Positions 19,221-30,122 are shown, counted from the stretch's first letter. The stretch is DNA of 64,000 nt from Saussurea involucrata (GCA_033807775.1 CM066320.1:178718784-178782783), one strand, 5' to 3'. The notes: generated by a model not told the origin, from the letters alone. A program made the numbers and translations.

Positions 19221-19990
19221 TTTATTCTCGTGACTGGCCTGATTTCTTTCTTTTCCGCTCTATCTCTCTAAGTTCATTACTGCTTCCGATTGACACACTT
19301 TCGGATAGGGTTGGCTAAGGCTCATGGCTGAGGGTGTAATGATGGGTTTAGAAACGAAAAGGTGAGTGTTTGGCTGCAAAGTGGTTAATGGATATACATG
19401 AAAGGGTGAAAAGGGAACGATAGCCAAACTGGGTTTAAACAGAAACAAAATGCCTGGAATCATGTCTTAAGGTCCACACGATATGGTCTACTGTACCCTT
19501 ACCTAATATCCCGATGTTCGTCTTTGCTACTCAATGCAATAATGTAGCGAGATCATTCTACATTCACGACAAGGAATTCGAAAAGTGTATAAGAATTACG
19601 TGTATGAATCCCTCGAAATAAAAAACGTCTTATTAGGCTCAAAACTCACTATCGGGTGGTCTCCACTAATGTCCCTAGTCATGTCCTTTCCCGGTCTTTC
19701 CCTAACGGTCACGTCACTATCACAAGATTCTTCCCACAATGGTTGGTCTCAATCATTCAAAACAAAAATTTTAGCTACTTTGATCTCGACACTCAGAAGT
19801 GTAGGAATTCTACGTGCATAACTTGGGCCCGATTGGGCAACCCCAAACCTTACCCACACATTATCCCCAATGTGCAAGTAAAGTCTTAGGTGATGCGACG
19901 CAGTCATTGTGCAGTTATTAAGAAGAGCAGGCAAGGCATCATATAGCATAACATAAAAAGACTACCCAAAGTTTCCAAAAATAGGCACCC

Positions 19991-20131
19991 CAAACCTAGG
20001 TCGTGGCCTAGGTTTGCCAAATAAAAGCCAACCCCAAACCTCGGTGAAACCGAGGTTTGCACAGGGTCTAATGTGAGTGTGTAGATGGTTCAAAAATGAG
20101 GCACCCCAAACCTAAGTGAAACTTAGGTTTG
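19991..20131. repeat. Three covarying CAAACC...GGTTTG hairpins
   Basis: CAAACCTAGG..CCTAGGTTTG (19991-20016), CAAACCTCGGTGAAACCGAG (start, 20035-20059) and CAAACCTAAGTGAAACTTAG (start, 20107-20131). Outer stems are constant. The inner base pairs change in both arms together while pairing is kept. Each follows CACCC or CCC. Confidence 0.65.
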
Positions 20132-20393
20132 TTGCATCTCGTGCAACTAAAATAGAACAACACATCAAACACCACTCTTTTAGCAGAGAAATGATTAGAA
20201 CATACCTGTTTTGCCCGGCCAGAGGAGATTCTTGAAAGATTGAGCATTAGGAGAAGGAGGGGAGAGCACGCACATACAAAAGAAACAAACAAACGACGAA
20301 AGAAAAACAAGATAACAGAAACACACAAAGCAAGAAAGGAATAAAAACTGCACGAAACATGAAAAATGAGGAAAATGGGACTCCCGCGGTTTA

Positions 20394-20510
20394 GCCCGCG
20401 ACTTGCAAGTCGCGTGGCAGACCGCGTAACTCTCTGTTTCAAAAAACCAACAGAGGGCCCCGCGACTTGCTGCGCGGTATGCAAACCGCGTGACAAGTCG
20501 CGTATGTCCC
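20394..20510. repeat. CpG-rich palindromes CGCGACTTGCAAGTCGCG
   Basis: A perfect 18-bp palindrome lies at 20397-20414. A second copy at about 20461-20501 is split by an inserted GCGCGGTATGCAAACCGCGT, itself nearly palindromic. The same 18-mer, extended to 24 bp, is in the 5' LTR at 24149-24172; the 3' LTR copy has two changes. Confidence 0.75.
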
Positions 20511-20667
20511 TGTTTCAGCTATTTTTGATTTTTCGATTTTTCGATTTTTATGGCTTTTTCATTATTTAAACACACGCGTAAAACTAAAAATAAAGAACGG
20601 AAACTAACCTTGGTGGGTTGCCTCCCACCCAGCGCCGTATTTAAAGTCGTGGCACGACTATGTGGTT

Positions 20668-22926
20668 TCAACTCGGCTCAGTATCCGCAGGATTGTACCG
20701 TCCACCCTTACGGTTCTTCGCGGACTTCTCTACTCCTTCCTCTCTTTCACTACTTCTTCTCTCTAGCAACTTGAATCTCACGTTCTCACCGCCAACTCGG
20801 AATGTGATCTCACCCTCTTCCATGTCAATTAAAGCTCTCCCGGTGGCTAGGAATGATCGTCCCAAGATCATCGGAACCTCCTCATCCTCATCTATATCTA
20901 TCACCACGAAGTCTACCGGGATGTAGAATTTACCAACCTTAATCAGCACGTCTTCGATCACCCCGTATGGATATCTGATCGACCTATCTGCAAGCTTTAA
21001 CGTCATGTACGTTGGCTGCACTTCACCCAGTCCGAGTTTCCTAAAAACAGAAAGGGGCATCAGATTAATACTTGCCCCTAAATCACATAGAGCCTTATTA
21101 AAATTAAAACTGCCAATTTGAATAGGAATCGAGAAACTCCCTGGATCTTTAAGCTTTTGGGGCAGCTTATTCTGGAAAATCGCGCTGCACTCTTCAGTGA
21201 GTGCAACGGTGGCCTGGTGATCAAGTGCCCTCTTTTTGGAAAGGATCTCTTTCATGAATTTCATGTAAGAGGGCATTTGGGTGAGAGCATTTGCGAAAGG
21301 AATATTAATCGTTAGCTTTTTAAACACCTCTATAAATTTAGAAAAATTAACCTGATCCTTATTTGCTTTCAGCCTGCTTGGGTAAGGCACTGTAGGTACC
21401 ACCGGCTTGACCAGTGGTTGCTCTTTCTCCTTCACTTTGCTCTCGATCTCTTTCTCTCTCCTCGTACGCTCTTCATCAGCTTCACCCTCTTTATCAATTT
21501 CTAACTCACCCACATCTACCATCTCGGAATCTTCCTCGGCTCTCTTTGGGGAGGACTTGCTTACCGGGTTTCCAATCAACTCTTTGCCACTTCTCAGATG
21601 AATGGTATTGCAATGTTCTTGATTTCTCTTTTCAGCCATACTTGGGAAAGTACCAGCAGGTCGGGTTTGTAGGGCTTCAGAAATCTGCCCCACTTGCCTC
21701 TCGAGAATCTTTATTGCCGCGGTATTTTGTTCAGTTGCGGCTTTCACCGTATTCACCGTGCTCGCTAGCTCTCCGACCGTGCTGTCCATTTTTGACATGA
21801 ACTTCATCATCATGTCTTCGAGGCCCGGCTTCTTCTCCCCGGATGGTCCTTCGTTTCTTTGCTGAAAACCTGGAGGACGGTATACATTATTAGCATTAGG
21901 AAAATTAGATGAGTTAGAAAAATTACCTGACTGTGGTTGCCCGGGCTGATTCCATGAAAGATTGGGATGCTTTTTCCACCCCTCGTTATACGTGTTCGAG
22001 AAAGGATCGTTTCTCGGTTGGTTCCGGTTTGCCACAAAATGGACTTGATCAGATTCTTGAATACTGCTTGATTGCAAATGGCTCGTAATCGCTGCTAATT
22101 GGGTTTTGATCTCCTTAAGCTCATCCGATTCCCGAACACTCGCTACTCGTGCAATGGATGATCGTGGAGTGGAGTAGCTATGTTCGGCGAGGTTCTCGAT
22201 CAGCTCGACTGCTTCTTCATAGGTTTTGTTCATGAGTGCCCCACCCGCTGCAGCAGTGATGTCATTCTTGAATTGCGGGTGAAGGCCTCCAAAGAACGTT
22301 TGGATTATGACCCACCCATGCAGACCGTGATGTGGACATTTCTTCAGCATGTCCTTATACCTCTCCCATGCCACGTATAGAGTCTCTTGGTCCCATTGCG
22401 CGAAATGTGTAATATCGGCCATTAACTGCGCGGTTCTTCCCGGTGGGAAGAATTTCTGGAGGAAAGCTGCCTTCAATTGTGCCCAAGTGGTGATAAGGTC
22501 TGATGGAAGGCCCTCTATCCAAATTTTCGCTCTTCCTTTTAGAGAGAAGCTGAAAAGTCTTAGCTTGATCGCATTCTCTTCCATCCCGTTGATTTTGAAG
22601 GTGCTGCAAATCCTCTCGAATGCACGAAGATGTGCATGAGGATCTTCGGTCGGTGCTCCTCCAAACTGATTCTGTTGTACCATTACGATGGTACTCGGCT
22701 TGATTTCGAAATAATTAGTCGCGGTGGTGGGTGGTTGAATACCTATGCGGGCCGCTGCCACATTCGGGTCGGCAAACGACCGCATAGGCACCTTTTCTGG
22801 AGGTGGTCTCTCGTCGCCCATATTCAATTGCTTTCTAGATTTCGACTCTTTACGTAGGCGACGAGCAGTTCTCTCTATTTCCGGATCGAGTTCTTCAATT
22901 TCTTTCCCTCGGGCCGTCCTTGGCAT
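20668..22926 (-). CDS. Element D gag-protease polyprotein
   Basis: 752 codons, intact from MPRTARGKEIEELDPEIERT to a stop at 20668. Residues about 70-250 are the Athila/Tat gag core (KLRLFSFSLKGRAKIWIEGL, FLQKFFPPGRTAQL, GGLHPQFKNDITAAAGG). Residues about 270-500 are low-complexity, with coiled-coil-like stretches. Residues about 610-730 are the aspartic protease, with ALCDLGASINLMPLSVFRKL (active site DLGAS) and PMILGRSFLATG. Gag forms the particle and protease cleaves the polyprotein. I find no CCHC or CxxC zinc knuckle anywhere, although most Gypsy gags have one. The frame ends with RYNPADTEPS and no polymerase follows. The start is the first ATG after the primer site, 140 nt inside the LTR. 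Confidence 0.88.
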   Translation of the reverse strand: MPRTARGKEIEELDPEIERTARRLRKESKSRKQLNMGDERPPPEKVPMRSFADPNVAAARIGIQPPTTATNYFEIKPSTIVMVQQNQFGGAPTEDPHAHLRAFERICSTFKINGMEENAIKLRLFSFSLKGRAKIWIEGLPSDLITTWAQLKAAFLQKFFPPGRTAQLMADITHFAQWDQETLYVAWERYKDMLKKCPHHGLHGWVIIQTFFGGLHPQFKNDITAAAGGALMNKTYEEAVELIENLAEHSYSTPRSSIARVASVRESDELKEIKTQLAAITSHLQSSSIQESDQVHFVANRNQPRNDPFSNTYNEGWKKHPNLSWNQPGQPQSGNFSNSSNFPNANNVYRPPGFQQRNEGPSGEKKPGLEDMMMKFMSKMDSTVGELASTVNTVKAATEQNTAAIKILERQVGQISEALQTRPAGTFPSMAEKRNQEHCNTIHLRSGKELIGNPVSKSSPKRAEEDSEMVDVGELEIDKEGEADEERTRREKEIESKVKEKEQPLVKPVVPTVPYPSRLKANKDQVNFSKFIEVFKKLTINIPFANALTQMPSYMKFMKEILSKKRALDHQATVALTEECSAIFQNKLPQKLKDPGSFSIPIQIGSFNFNKALCDLGASINLMPLSVFRKLGLGEVQPTYMTLKLADRSIRYPYGVIEDVLIKVGKFYIPVDFVVIDIDEDEEVPMILGRSFLATGRALIDMEEGEITFRVGGENVRFKLLERRSSEREEGVEKSAKNRKGGRYNPADTEPS

Positions 22927-23068
22927 AAACCAAGTGGTACCTGAAAAGAAAGAAAAACAAAGTCAGTAATCCAAAAAAAACTGAAAGAGATGGAACAAAA
23001 TACGAAATAAAAAAAAATGTCCAATCTAATAACTCTTATAGATGGTAGTGCTATTAATTACATCTAGT

Positions 23069-23086
23069 TCCCCGGCAACGGCGCCA
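23069..23086 (-). promoter_or_regulatory. Element D primer-binding site (tRNA-Asp)
   Basis: The plus strand reads TCCCCGGCAACGGCGCCA, identical to the 3' end of plant tRNA-Asp(GTC) including the CCA tail. The element RNA therefore carries its complement. It lies 6 bp from the 5' LTR. tRNA-Asp priming is typical of the Athila/Tat branch. Confidence 0.85.
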
Positions 23087-23092
23087 AAAACT

Positions 23093-24450
23093 TGACACGG
23101 GGTTTTTGACACCCCGCGAATCTTACCGCAAGTGTACGGGTCGAAGTCAAGTAATAGTACTTTAGAAGTACGAGTATCGAATCACAGGGAACTAGGAACT
23201 AAGTATCACAATTACTATAAGCTTTATTAACTAGACTGTCGAATTTGGAAGATGGGTTTTAAACTAAATTCTAGCAAATCACAACTTAAACGCAAACAAA
23301 GCAAAGAACAATTTAGGAACTTCGATAGAGAGAAAAGTTGAGGGTTGGAAATCCTCCAGTTCTACACATGCACACAAACAACTCAAACAATTACCAGTTT
23401 ATCCCCTTAATGATTCCCAAATCTTTTAAAGTCACCGTTGTTCTCTTTCAAGCCACAACGGGTTTTATTTTGAAAAGGATAAGTTTAATCTCTCGATCTC
23501 ACCTATGGATTCCAAAACACATTAAGTACTCGATTTATGTTAAATTGGCTAGATTTCATCTCTCGATATCAACCTAACGGTTTAAATGGGACTAAGACTT
23601 ATTCAGTATATCTCTATCACTGATTTATCGTCTTAGGCATGCAATTCCTAGTTCTATTTAACAGTTAATTCTCTCGAACTCAACTGGAAATAATAAATCA
23701 ATTAAAAGCTAGCTAGACTTTCAAAGGCATTAAACACAAAATCACATGCTTCATTAATCAAGGAAACACCAATAAAAGTTCAAATCATCTGGTTACATGC
23801 TTTATAAACCGAATTCATTCCAACCCCCAACACGAACCGGTTAGTTCATGTCGGTGGTGGATTCAAACACAAGAGAGAAAGATGAAACTACGTATGTAAA
23901 CATGGTAACGCGAAAGATTAAAACATGAAAAATAACGTGATGAACTCCCTTCAATCGTGCTTGTATCTACGTTCCGTGATGATTGTCTCCGTGATCGGCC
24001 CTCTAACGTGACTCCGAAAGCTCCGAAAAGTCGCCGGAAATCGCCCCAAAATCGCCCCTGGTCGTCTGCCAAAAGTTGGATATCGAACGAATGACCTAAA
24101 ATCGGATTTTGTAGCTGAAAAACGCGAAACAGTGGGTTACGCCACTTGCCACGCGACTTGCAAGTCGCGTGGTAAGTCGCGCGTGTCCAATTAGCTGCGT
24201 GGGTCGATTTCTGGTTCGCGGTTCGGGTCCTGGTTCGGTCGTGGGTCTTGGGCTTGACTCGTGGGCTTCCGTTAGGCTTCGTTTGGAATCGTTTTGGGCT
24301 CTTTTTACCTTCTTTTCTCGAGGAATGCCGCTTTTTAGATAACCTGTGTAAATCACTAGATAAACCGTAAAATACACGCCTTTTTACTTGAATACAAGCC
24401 AATCTCATTGGTTTGAGAACCGGAAATAACGCCAAAAAGTGGCGTTATCA
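23093..24450 (-). repeat. 5' LTR of element D
   Basis: 1358 bp, TGACACGGGG...GGCGTTATCA, adjoining the ATCTC duplication at 24451-24455. It contains the intact palindrome ACGCGACTTGCAAGTCGCGT at 24151-24170. Confidence 0.88.
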
Positions 24451-26843
24451 ATCTCTGGATATGTGACGTGATCTGTTGGATGATTGGTCTGAAAGGGTTG
24501 TTTGTAGAGGTATTTGTATACCACTTCTTCCATTTCTTCGTATGTTGGACCAGGTGGTGGTACTTGTCTTCTGAGACTCTCCATCTGTCGAACAACTTCT
24601 GCAGCTCTACCTGTTAGTGGAATGTCTGACATAGGCTTCAATCCATATGCCCAGTCCTCTTCTTCAGGCTTTGGAGTTTGGAAGGCATCAAAGGCGCTCT
24701 TCATCAATTTCTCTGTAGGCTTGGGCAATGATTTCTTTTTCTTGGGCTCTTCTGTCAGTTTCGCCTTTCCCTTATCTTTGGCCTTTGGAGGTTCAGAACC
24801 TGTTGCCTCTGTAGGTTTGGGTGTTGGCGCTTCTGTTGGAATGATGGGTGTTGCCTCTGTAGGTTTGGGTGTTGGCGCTTCTGTTGGAATGATGGGTGTT
24901 GCCTCTGTAGGTTTTGACACTTGTGTTTGAGAGGACTTTTGTGGCGTTGGTTCTGTTGGCTTGATTGGCTCTGTAACCTCTGTTGGAGGTTCTTTGGTGA
25001 CTTCTTCTGTGGGCTCGGTTTCTGTGGGTTGAGGAATGTCGAATCTTCTTGCCATTCGGAAAGATGATGTAAACCTCTGTCTTTCTTCTGCTCTTTGCGC
25101 CATTCGTTCAGTCATTGCGTTGTGCATATTTCTTAGAACAGAAGAAGCAGAGGTATTTGCTCTTTTTGGTTTGTGGGCAATAGACTTTCTTCTTGAGATG
25201 GTTTGGGGTTTTTCCGTTGGTTTTGTAGTTGGGGAGGGAAGATCTTCTTCTGAAGAGGATGACAGATGTTGAGCATGTACTCCAAACATTGTAGGGAATT
25301 CCACAGAGGTGGGTGTTTCCTCTATGGTCTTTTGAGCTTCTGTTCCTCCAGGTTGTTGGTTTGTTGGACTTTTTTCCAAGATGATTACCACATGGGTGGT
25401 TGTTGCCTCTGTGGTCTGTTGAGTTTGTTGTTGTTGGGTTTGTTGTGGAGGGGCTTGGTTGATGGGTTCTGCGGCTTTTGGTGGAGCTTGAAGTCCTCTG
25501 CTCGTAGCTTTCTCCCTTGTATTCTCCCCCTCAGGATGATCTGATTGACCAGGGTGGTCATCATCAGAGTCATCCTGACCCTTATCAGAAGTACCCTCTG
25601 CTCTGCAAGAAGCTTTGGGTTTCTTTGGTAGTTCTGCTCCTGCGGCCATCAACTTTGCGCATACATCATCACAGAGGCCGAATAGAGTTGCAAGCTCTGC
25701 TTCTGTGTTGAAGCGCATTCTGCCGACACTTGCTCTGAACTCTTTAACGTAGTTGGCATTTGGAGTAGTGAAGGAGACGATGACTTCTGTGACCTGGTTT
25801 ATCACATTCTGCCCGAGCTCTGTTAGCTGTGCTCTGGTCATGTAGTCTTTAGGTTGCATCAGCACAGTGTTGCGCATTGCTTCTTCTTGTACGTGTTTCA
25901 GGGCCTTCTGTAGATCTGCAGGTGTAATGCCCTTTGCTTTGTTGGATTGCTTGTTCAGTTGTTCAAGGAAATGTTTGACTGATTCCTTGAACGCAGAAGT
26001 TGCGGCTATCCCGAATTCTTTGGCGGCAGAAGTGGTAGTTGTTTCAGCAGAAGACTTCATCTGGGTAATGGCGGATTTCACCTCTGTGGACAGATTGTCC
26101 ATTTTGGTGTTCAGATTTAGTAAGGCCGTCGATGTTGTCTCTGCAAAAGATTTGAAAGAGCTTTGCAACTCTTTCATGGTTTGGTTCACAGAGGTGACAA
26201 GGGTTTGGAACTCATCCCTTGATACTTGTGTTCCTGTGGTAACCTCTGGAGGAACACATTTGTCTCCAGAGTGAGTCCCTGCTCCTGGGACACCTTCGTT
26301 CACCCTTGTTTGTACGTTGGGGGTGGAAGGATTTCCATCTGATCTTCGAGAAGAAATTTGAGTTTCAATCTCTACAGAAGTTCTGCGAAGAACAGAGTCC
26401 AAATCCACTCCAGAGGTGGGTATCAGAATGTTCTTCTTTTGACTTGGAGACTTGTCTAGAGTCACTTCGTCTTTGTGCTCACTACTTCTCTCTGAAAGAA
26501 GTTTTGGCCCTAAATTGTGCGTGGCAGAGGAAACAAATTCCTCTGTAGGGTGTTCTTGTGTAATCTGGGGCGATTGATCACGAACTATAGGCGAGTCTCT
26601 CTGAGGAGACTCCCTAGGAATGGATTCCCCGGTTTCCGTGGGCGCAGAGGTTGAAAGAATAACCTCTGGCTGGATGGGTTGGGTTTGGATCGAGCTGTGC
26701 TGCTCTTGTTCAATAACACCTTCTGCAGCTAGACCTGCGGTGTTAGAAGTGTGGGTTGCACTGGGAGGGGTTTGAGGATGTGTGCCTTCTACTTCTACGG
26801 CATCTTTTTGGACGTAGCCTAATCCTTTCCCTAGTGGCATCAT
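24451..26843 (-). pseudogene. Element B third ORF, central part
   Basis: About 797 codons from MMPLGKGLGYVQKDAVEVEG down to the D insertion. The N-terminal 200 residues are acidic, low-complexity sequence. Residues about 210-400 look alpha-helical and coiled-coil-like (VNQTMKELQSSFKSFAETTS, FLEQLNKQSNKAKG). Later a tandem repeat PTEATPIIPTEAPTPK occurs twice, followed by a lysine-rich stretch KAKLTEEPKKKKSLPKP. No signal peptide or membrane segment. In Sireviruses this ORF is called env-like, but nothing here supports a membrane glycoprotein. The frame differs from those upstream, so frameshifts separate them. Confidence 0.65.
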
Positions 26844-27186
26844 CTGACATATCGATTTATTCTATACCTTCTTCTGAAGCTGGGCTTGGACTCCTTCTGT
26901 GGACGTTCAATCCCTGTTGGATGAAGGGGTTCTGTAGAATGTTTGGAGTTTCAGCCGGTTGATCTCTGAGGGTTTGGTCATCATCTTGCAGATTTGTGTC
27001 AACGCCAGAGATAGAGAAGTCTTGTTCTTCTGTGGTGTGGTGGTCAAGTGGTGGTGCATTCCACCCAGCTGTATTTAGGGTGTTAGCAAAGTCAGGGTGT
27101 TGAAGGAAATCGTTTAAGCTATCTTGATGAGCGAATCGATCTGGGGATTGATAAGGTGATTGATATCCTTCTTCTGCAACTTCTTT

Positions 27187-27792
27187 TTATGCAGTCTCTT
27201 CCTCTGTAGTTTCTTCGACCTCTTCTTCAATAACTTCTGCAGCTGCCTCTTCTGCGATGGTAACCATTTGATCAAGTGGTTTCCCATGCTTCTTTTTGGT
27301 CTTCCTCTTCTTGGGTTTTGGTGCCCCTTCTTCTGTGGGTTTTGATTTCCTTTTCTTCTGTTGTTTTGGAGAAGAGGGAGGAGCAGAGGAGCCAACTTCT
27401 GTGGCATGAGGAGGTGAAGGTTGAGTTTCTGTAATGCTTGTAGAGGTGCCTTCTGCAGTTTTTCTCTTCTTTGTTTGTGGGGTAGAGGCAGAGGATTTAG
27501 AAGAAGACTTCTTTCCCATGAGCTCGACTCGTTTAGCTATAAAACTAAGTTGGATTGCCACGTGTTTTGCCAGTTTCTGCTCCTTCGCTTCTGTAGAGAG
27601 GGGTTCTGCAACTATTGTTCCTAGGGGGACACCTAAACGCGGGGGTGTCACAGGGATCGGTTTTGGAGTCCTATGATCGCGTATATACTCTAACTTAAGG
27701 GTTTTGTTCTTGGCATAGCTCAGAAGCTTCTTTGACAGAGGTCTGCAGTGGGTGTAGCCGTCTACATGATCGGTGGGGATGTTTTTGTTCAT
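27187..27792 (-). pseudogene. Element B third ORF, basic segment
   Basis: 201 codons out of frame with both neighbours. The first 90 residues (DHVDGYTHCRPLSKKLLSYA ... IAKRVELMGKK) look folded. The rest is serine/proline-rich, with several basic clusters such as KKRKTAEG, QQKKRKSK and KPKKRKTKKKHGK that resemble nuclear localisation signals, and an acidic end (EEVEETTEEE). This suggests nuclear targeting, not secretion. The gap 26844-27186 continues the homologous region in other frames with stops. Confidence 0.55.
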
Positions 27793-27958
27793 GGAACTGT
27801 TTGGGAGTTGGCCCTTCCATTGGCCAGTTCTGCATCATCAGCAGAGGTTCGAACAGGACTCCCATTATCCTTTGGAATTGCAGAGGCGGTAGATACTTAG
27901 GATCGTTCTCTCTTGCCTTTTTGGTGTTGTTCTTTCTGTCGATCGTATTGATGATCTC

Positions 27959-28717
27959 CTACAACATGATGGTCGCGTAATCGAGTGGGAGATCGTAGTA
28001 GACCCCGTACATGATGGTTAAGATCTGGTGCGAGCTCTGGTCAATGCTGCCTATCTTCCCTGTAAGGCATCTGTTGAGGATCGAAAACAAGGTGTTCCAC
28101 AGAGGTGGTAGTCTGCCTCTGCGGAAGTCATTTCTCTTCCTTAGGTGGGTGTTGTACCCAAGCATTTCTACAAAACGACAGAGCTCGTCGTCTGTTGGTT
28201 GTTTTGCATATGTTTTTAGTCCAAGAAGACCCCTTGTTGGTAGATTGAACTCAAGAGAAAACATTGTTCTATTGAACTTGAGTTCCAAATGGTCAGATTT
28301 GTCTGGTTTTGAGATATACCCTTTGATAAGAGAATCATCTTTATTAAATCAGCAACTTTGCCAAAATTGGTTCAAATACCTAACAGGTATTTTCTTTGGG
28401 GTTCTTGAGAGTAAAGGAAAGAGAATATGGGTTTCCATGATGTTTAGAAGAAGGGCATGGGCTTCGCCGAAAGTAGTGAGTGAGGGGACCAAATAGCAGT
28501 TATTGGATTTGATGGGTAGTACCTTTTCAAAGTGCTCATTTGCGATAAAGTTTTGGAGATGGGTGGTCGGAGCAAAGTCTGTTGAGTCGCCAGAATCTTC
28601 TTGTTCGGCATTTTTGGCGAGGTGGGGGTTTTCTGAATGTTCAGAATGAGCAGGGGAGTGTTCCGGTGAGTTCGCCGGAGAGTGTGCAGGGGTGATAGCT
28701 TGAGAAGATGAAGCCAT
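27959..28717 (-). pseudogene. Element B third ORF, N-terminal conserved domain
   Basis: Two frames in the same phase (28349-28717 and 27959-28288) split by one in-frame stop. The start is a Ser/Pro/His-rich leader (MASSSQAITPAHSPANSPEH). It is followed by IPVRYLNQFWQSC, VEMLGYNTHLRKRNDFRRGR, LPPLWNTLFSILNRC and SSHQILTIMYGVY. The same anchors occur in element C (VPVQYIQQWW, LGYNEGLR, FRRNKLPPIWACFFHVVNKC, GSKQILQIFQGLV), so this is a conserved Sirevirus third-ORF domain. Function is unknown. In this copy it is disrupted by the stop and by a frameshift after about 27959. Confidence 0.7.
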
Positions 28718-30122
28718 TGGTAATGAGAATAAGATACTTGCAGGTTTTTGCAGGGTTTCGCCGGAGAGGAATGAGGGTTCGTAAAGATTTTATGAGAGGG
28801 AAAGTTTGGGTTTTATAGGTGGGTAAAACGGTAGAATTCGAAAGGGTAAAAATATTTGGCAATGGATAAATATTTGGAATCCGTACTTGAGTTAGAACGG
28901 CGGGTTCAACTTTCCATAAAAAAGAACGTGCCATGTACGCCCAGAGAAAATGAGACACGTAGGCCATGTCAGAGGATGACAGGACGTCGTGCGCGGCCCA
29001 TTAATGCTAGGCGCGTGGGGTTGTTCTTAGCCACATGATTTTCACTCTCAGTAAAAGTAACCGTTACTGTTTACAGAAATGCCCAAATACCAAATTCACA
29101 GAAGCTCTGTGGTTTACAGAAGATCGGTGATTTTGAAAATCTTGGATTTTCACCCTTTTCTCATATATCTCATTGTTATCATGACTCTGTAGGTTCTATT
29201 TTGACCAAAACATTTGTAAAAGCATTGGAGAGGATTAATAGGATTTTAGTGAAGAAATTTCGTTCACAGAGGTTTTGAGGCTCTGTAGGAACTTGCAGAA
29301 GCTCTGTCAGGGCCATCAGAAGCTCTATGAGTGAAAATTTCTCATAACTAAAAATCTATTAACAATTTTGATCATCCAAGTTTTGATTTGCATTAAGAAT
29401 TGTTTTTCGGACATATTTGAAAGTTGGTGTCCGAGAAAACTGTTTTGGAAAAAGTTTTGTGCGAGAAGGTCATGGTGTGTGTATTTGTGCGTATTCGGTT
29501 TCTGAGTTAAATTTGCGATTACAGAGCAGTGTTCTGGCAGAACTTCTGTTGAGCTCAGCAGAAGCTCTATGACCTCAAATTTCTCATAACTCAAAAATTA
29601 TTAAAAGTTTTAATAATTTTATTTTTGAAATGTTATTCCCAGTATTTTTAGGACGTATTTGACAATTTTTGTCCCAGAAAACTGTTTTCAAAAACCTTTT
29701 GTACGAGACATACCTTTTGGTTCTTCTTTTCTCGGCAGTGATGTCTGACTTCTGACGATATAGATTCATCGACACTCTTCTTTGGCTCCCCCTTGAAATA
29801 TTAACCTCTGTAGATCATTTCAAGGTTTCTTTTGCTCCCCCTTGATCTAACCATCTCTGTAGATCAAGTAATTTCCTTCTGCTCCCCCTTGACCTATGAT
29901 TGGATCAAAATAGGATAAGTTTTGCATAGTACATAGGTCATGTTTACCAGAGGTTCTGTAGGGGTCGTCAGAGGTTCTGAGCAGACCCACGGAAGCTCTG
30001 TGATTTCAAGAACTATTTAAGATTGAGAATTTACATACAGAAAGAAATCAATCAAAGTAATAAATAAAGCAATATATATATACACATATTTACAGAAGAT
30101 AAGTTATACTTATAGAGGATTT
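28718..30122 (-). other. Element B spacer between RNase H and third ORF
   Basis: Non-coding, rich in CAGAGGTTCTG- and AGAAGCTCTG-type words. Three copies of GCTCCCCCTTGA (29785-29796, 29834-29845, 29881-29892), each followed or preceded by CTCTGTAGATCA, read TCAAGGGGGAGC in element orientation. These resemble extra polypurine tracts, a reported Sirevirus feature. Confidence 0.65.

Larger units (their letters stand above)
18414..20667 (-). other. Element D non-coding 3' region with hairpin series
   Basis: 2.25 kb with no coding frame where a polymerase would be expected. The polypurine tract (CGGTTTGGGGTTGT in element orientation) abuts the 3' LTR at 18414. Two clusters of small hairpins stand out, one at 19062-19220 and one at 19991-20131. 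CpG-rich palindromes lie at 20394-20510. Confidence 0.7.
17056..24450 (-). mobile_element. Element D: gag-protease-only Athila/Tat-like Gypsy element
   Basis: Minus-strand element with two 1358-bp LTRs (17056-18413, 23093-24450; TGACAC...TTATCA) differing at about ten sites by my count, and a 5-bp duplication ATCTC (17051-17055, 24451-24455). The primer site matches the 3' end of tRNA-Asp, as in the Athila/Tat branch. The 4.7-kb interior has one intact frame, gag plus protease, then 2.25 kb of non-coding sequence. Reverse transcriptase, RNase H and integrase are all absent, so D must be mobilised by a relative. It sits inside the third ORF of element B and is the youngest insertion of the nest. 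Confidence 0.88.

Noticed and set aside
23069..23086. Possible tRNA-Asp gene end
   Set aside because: Only the 3' terminal 18 bases including CCA match. Plant nuclear tRNA genes do not encode CCA, and the position next to an LTR makes it a primer-binding site.
24514..26274. Plus-strand open frames opposite the element B third ORF (for example 24514-24930, 25867-26274)
   Set aside because: Antisense of a low-complexity, codon-biased minus-strand ORF; no domains.
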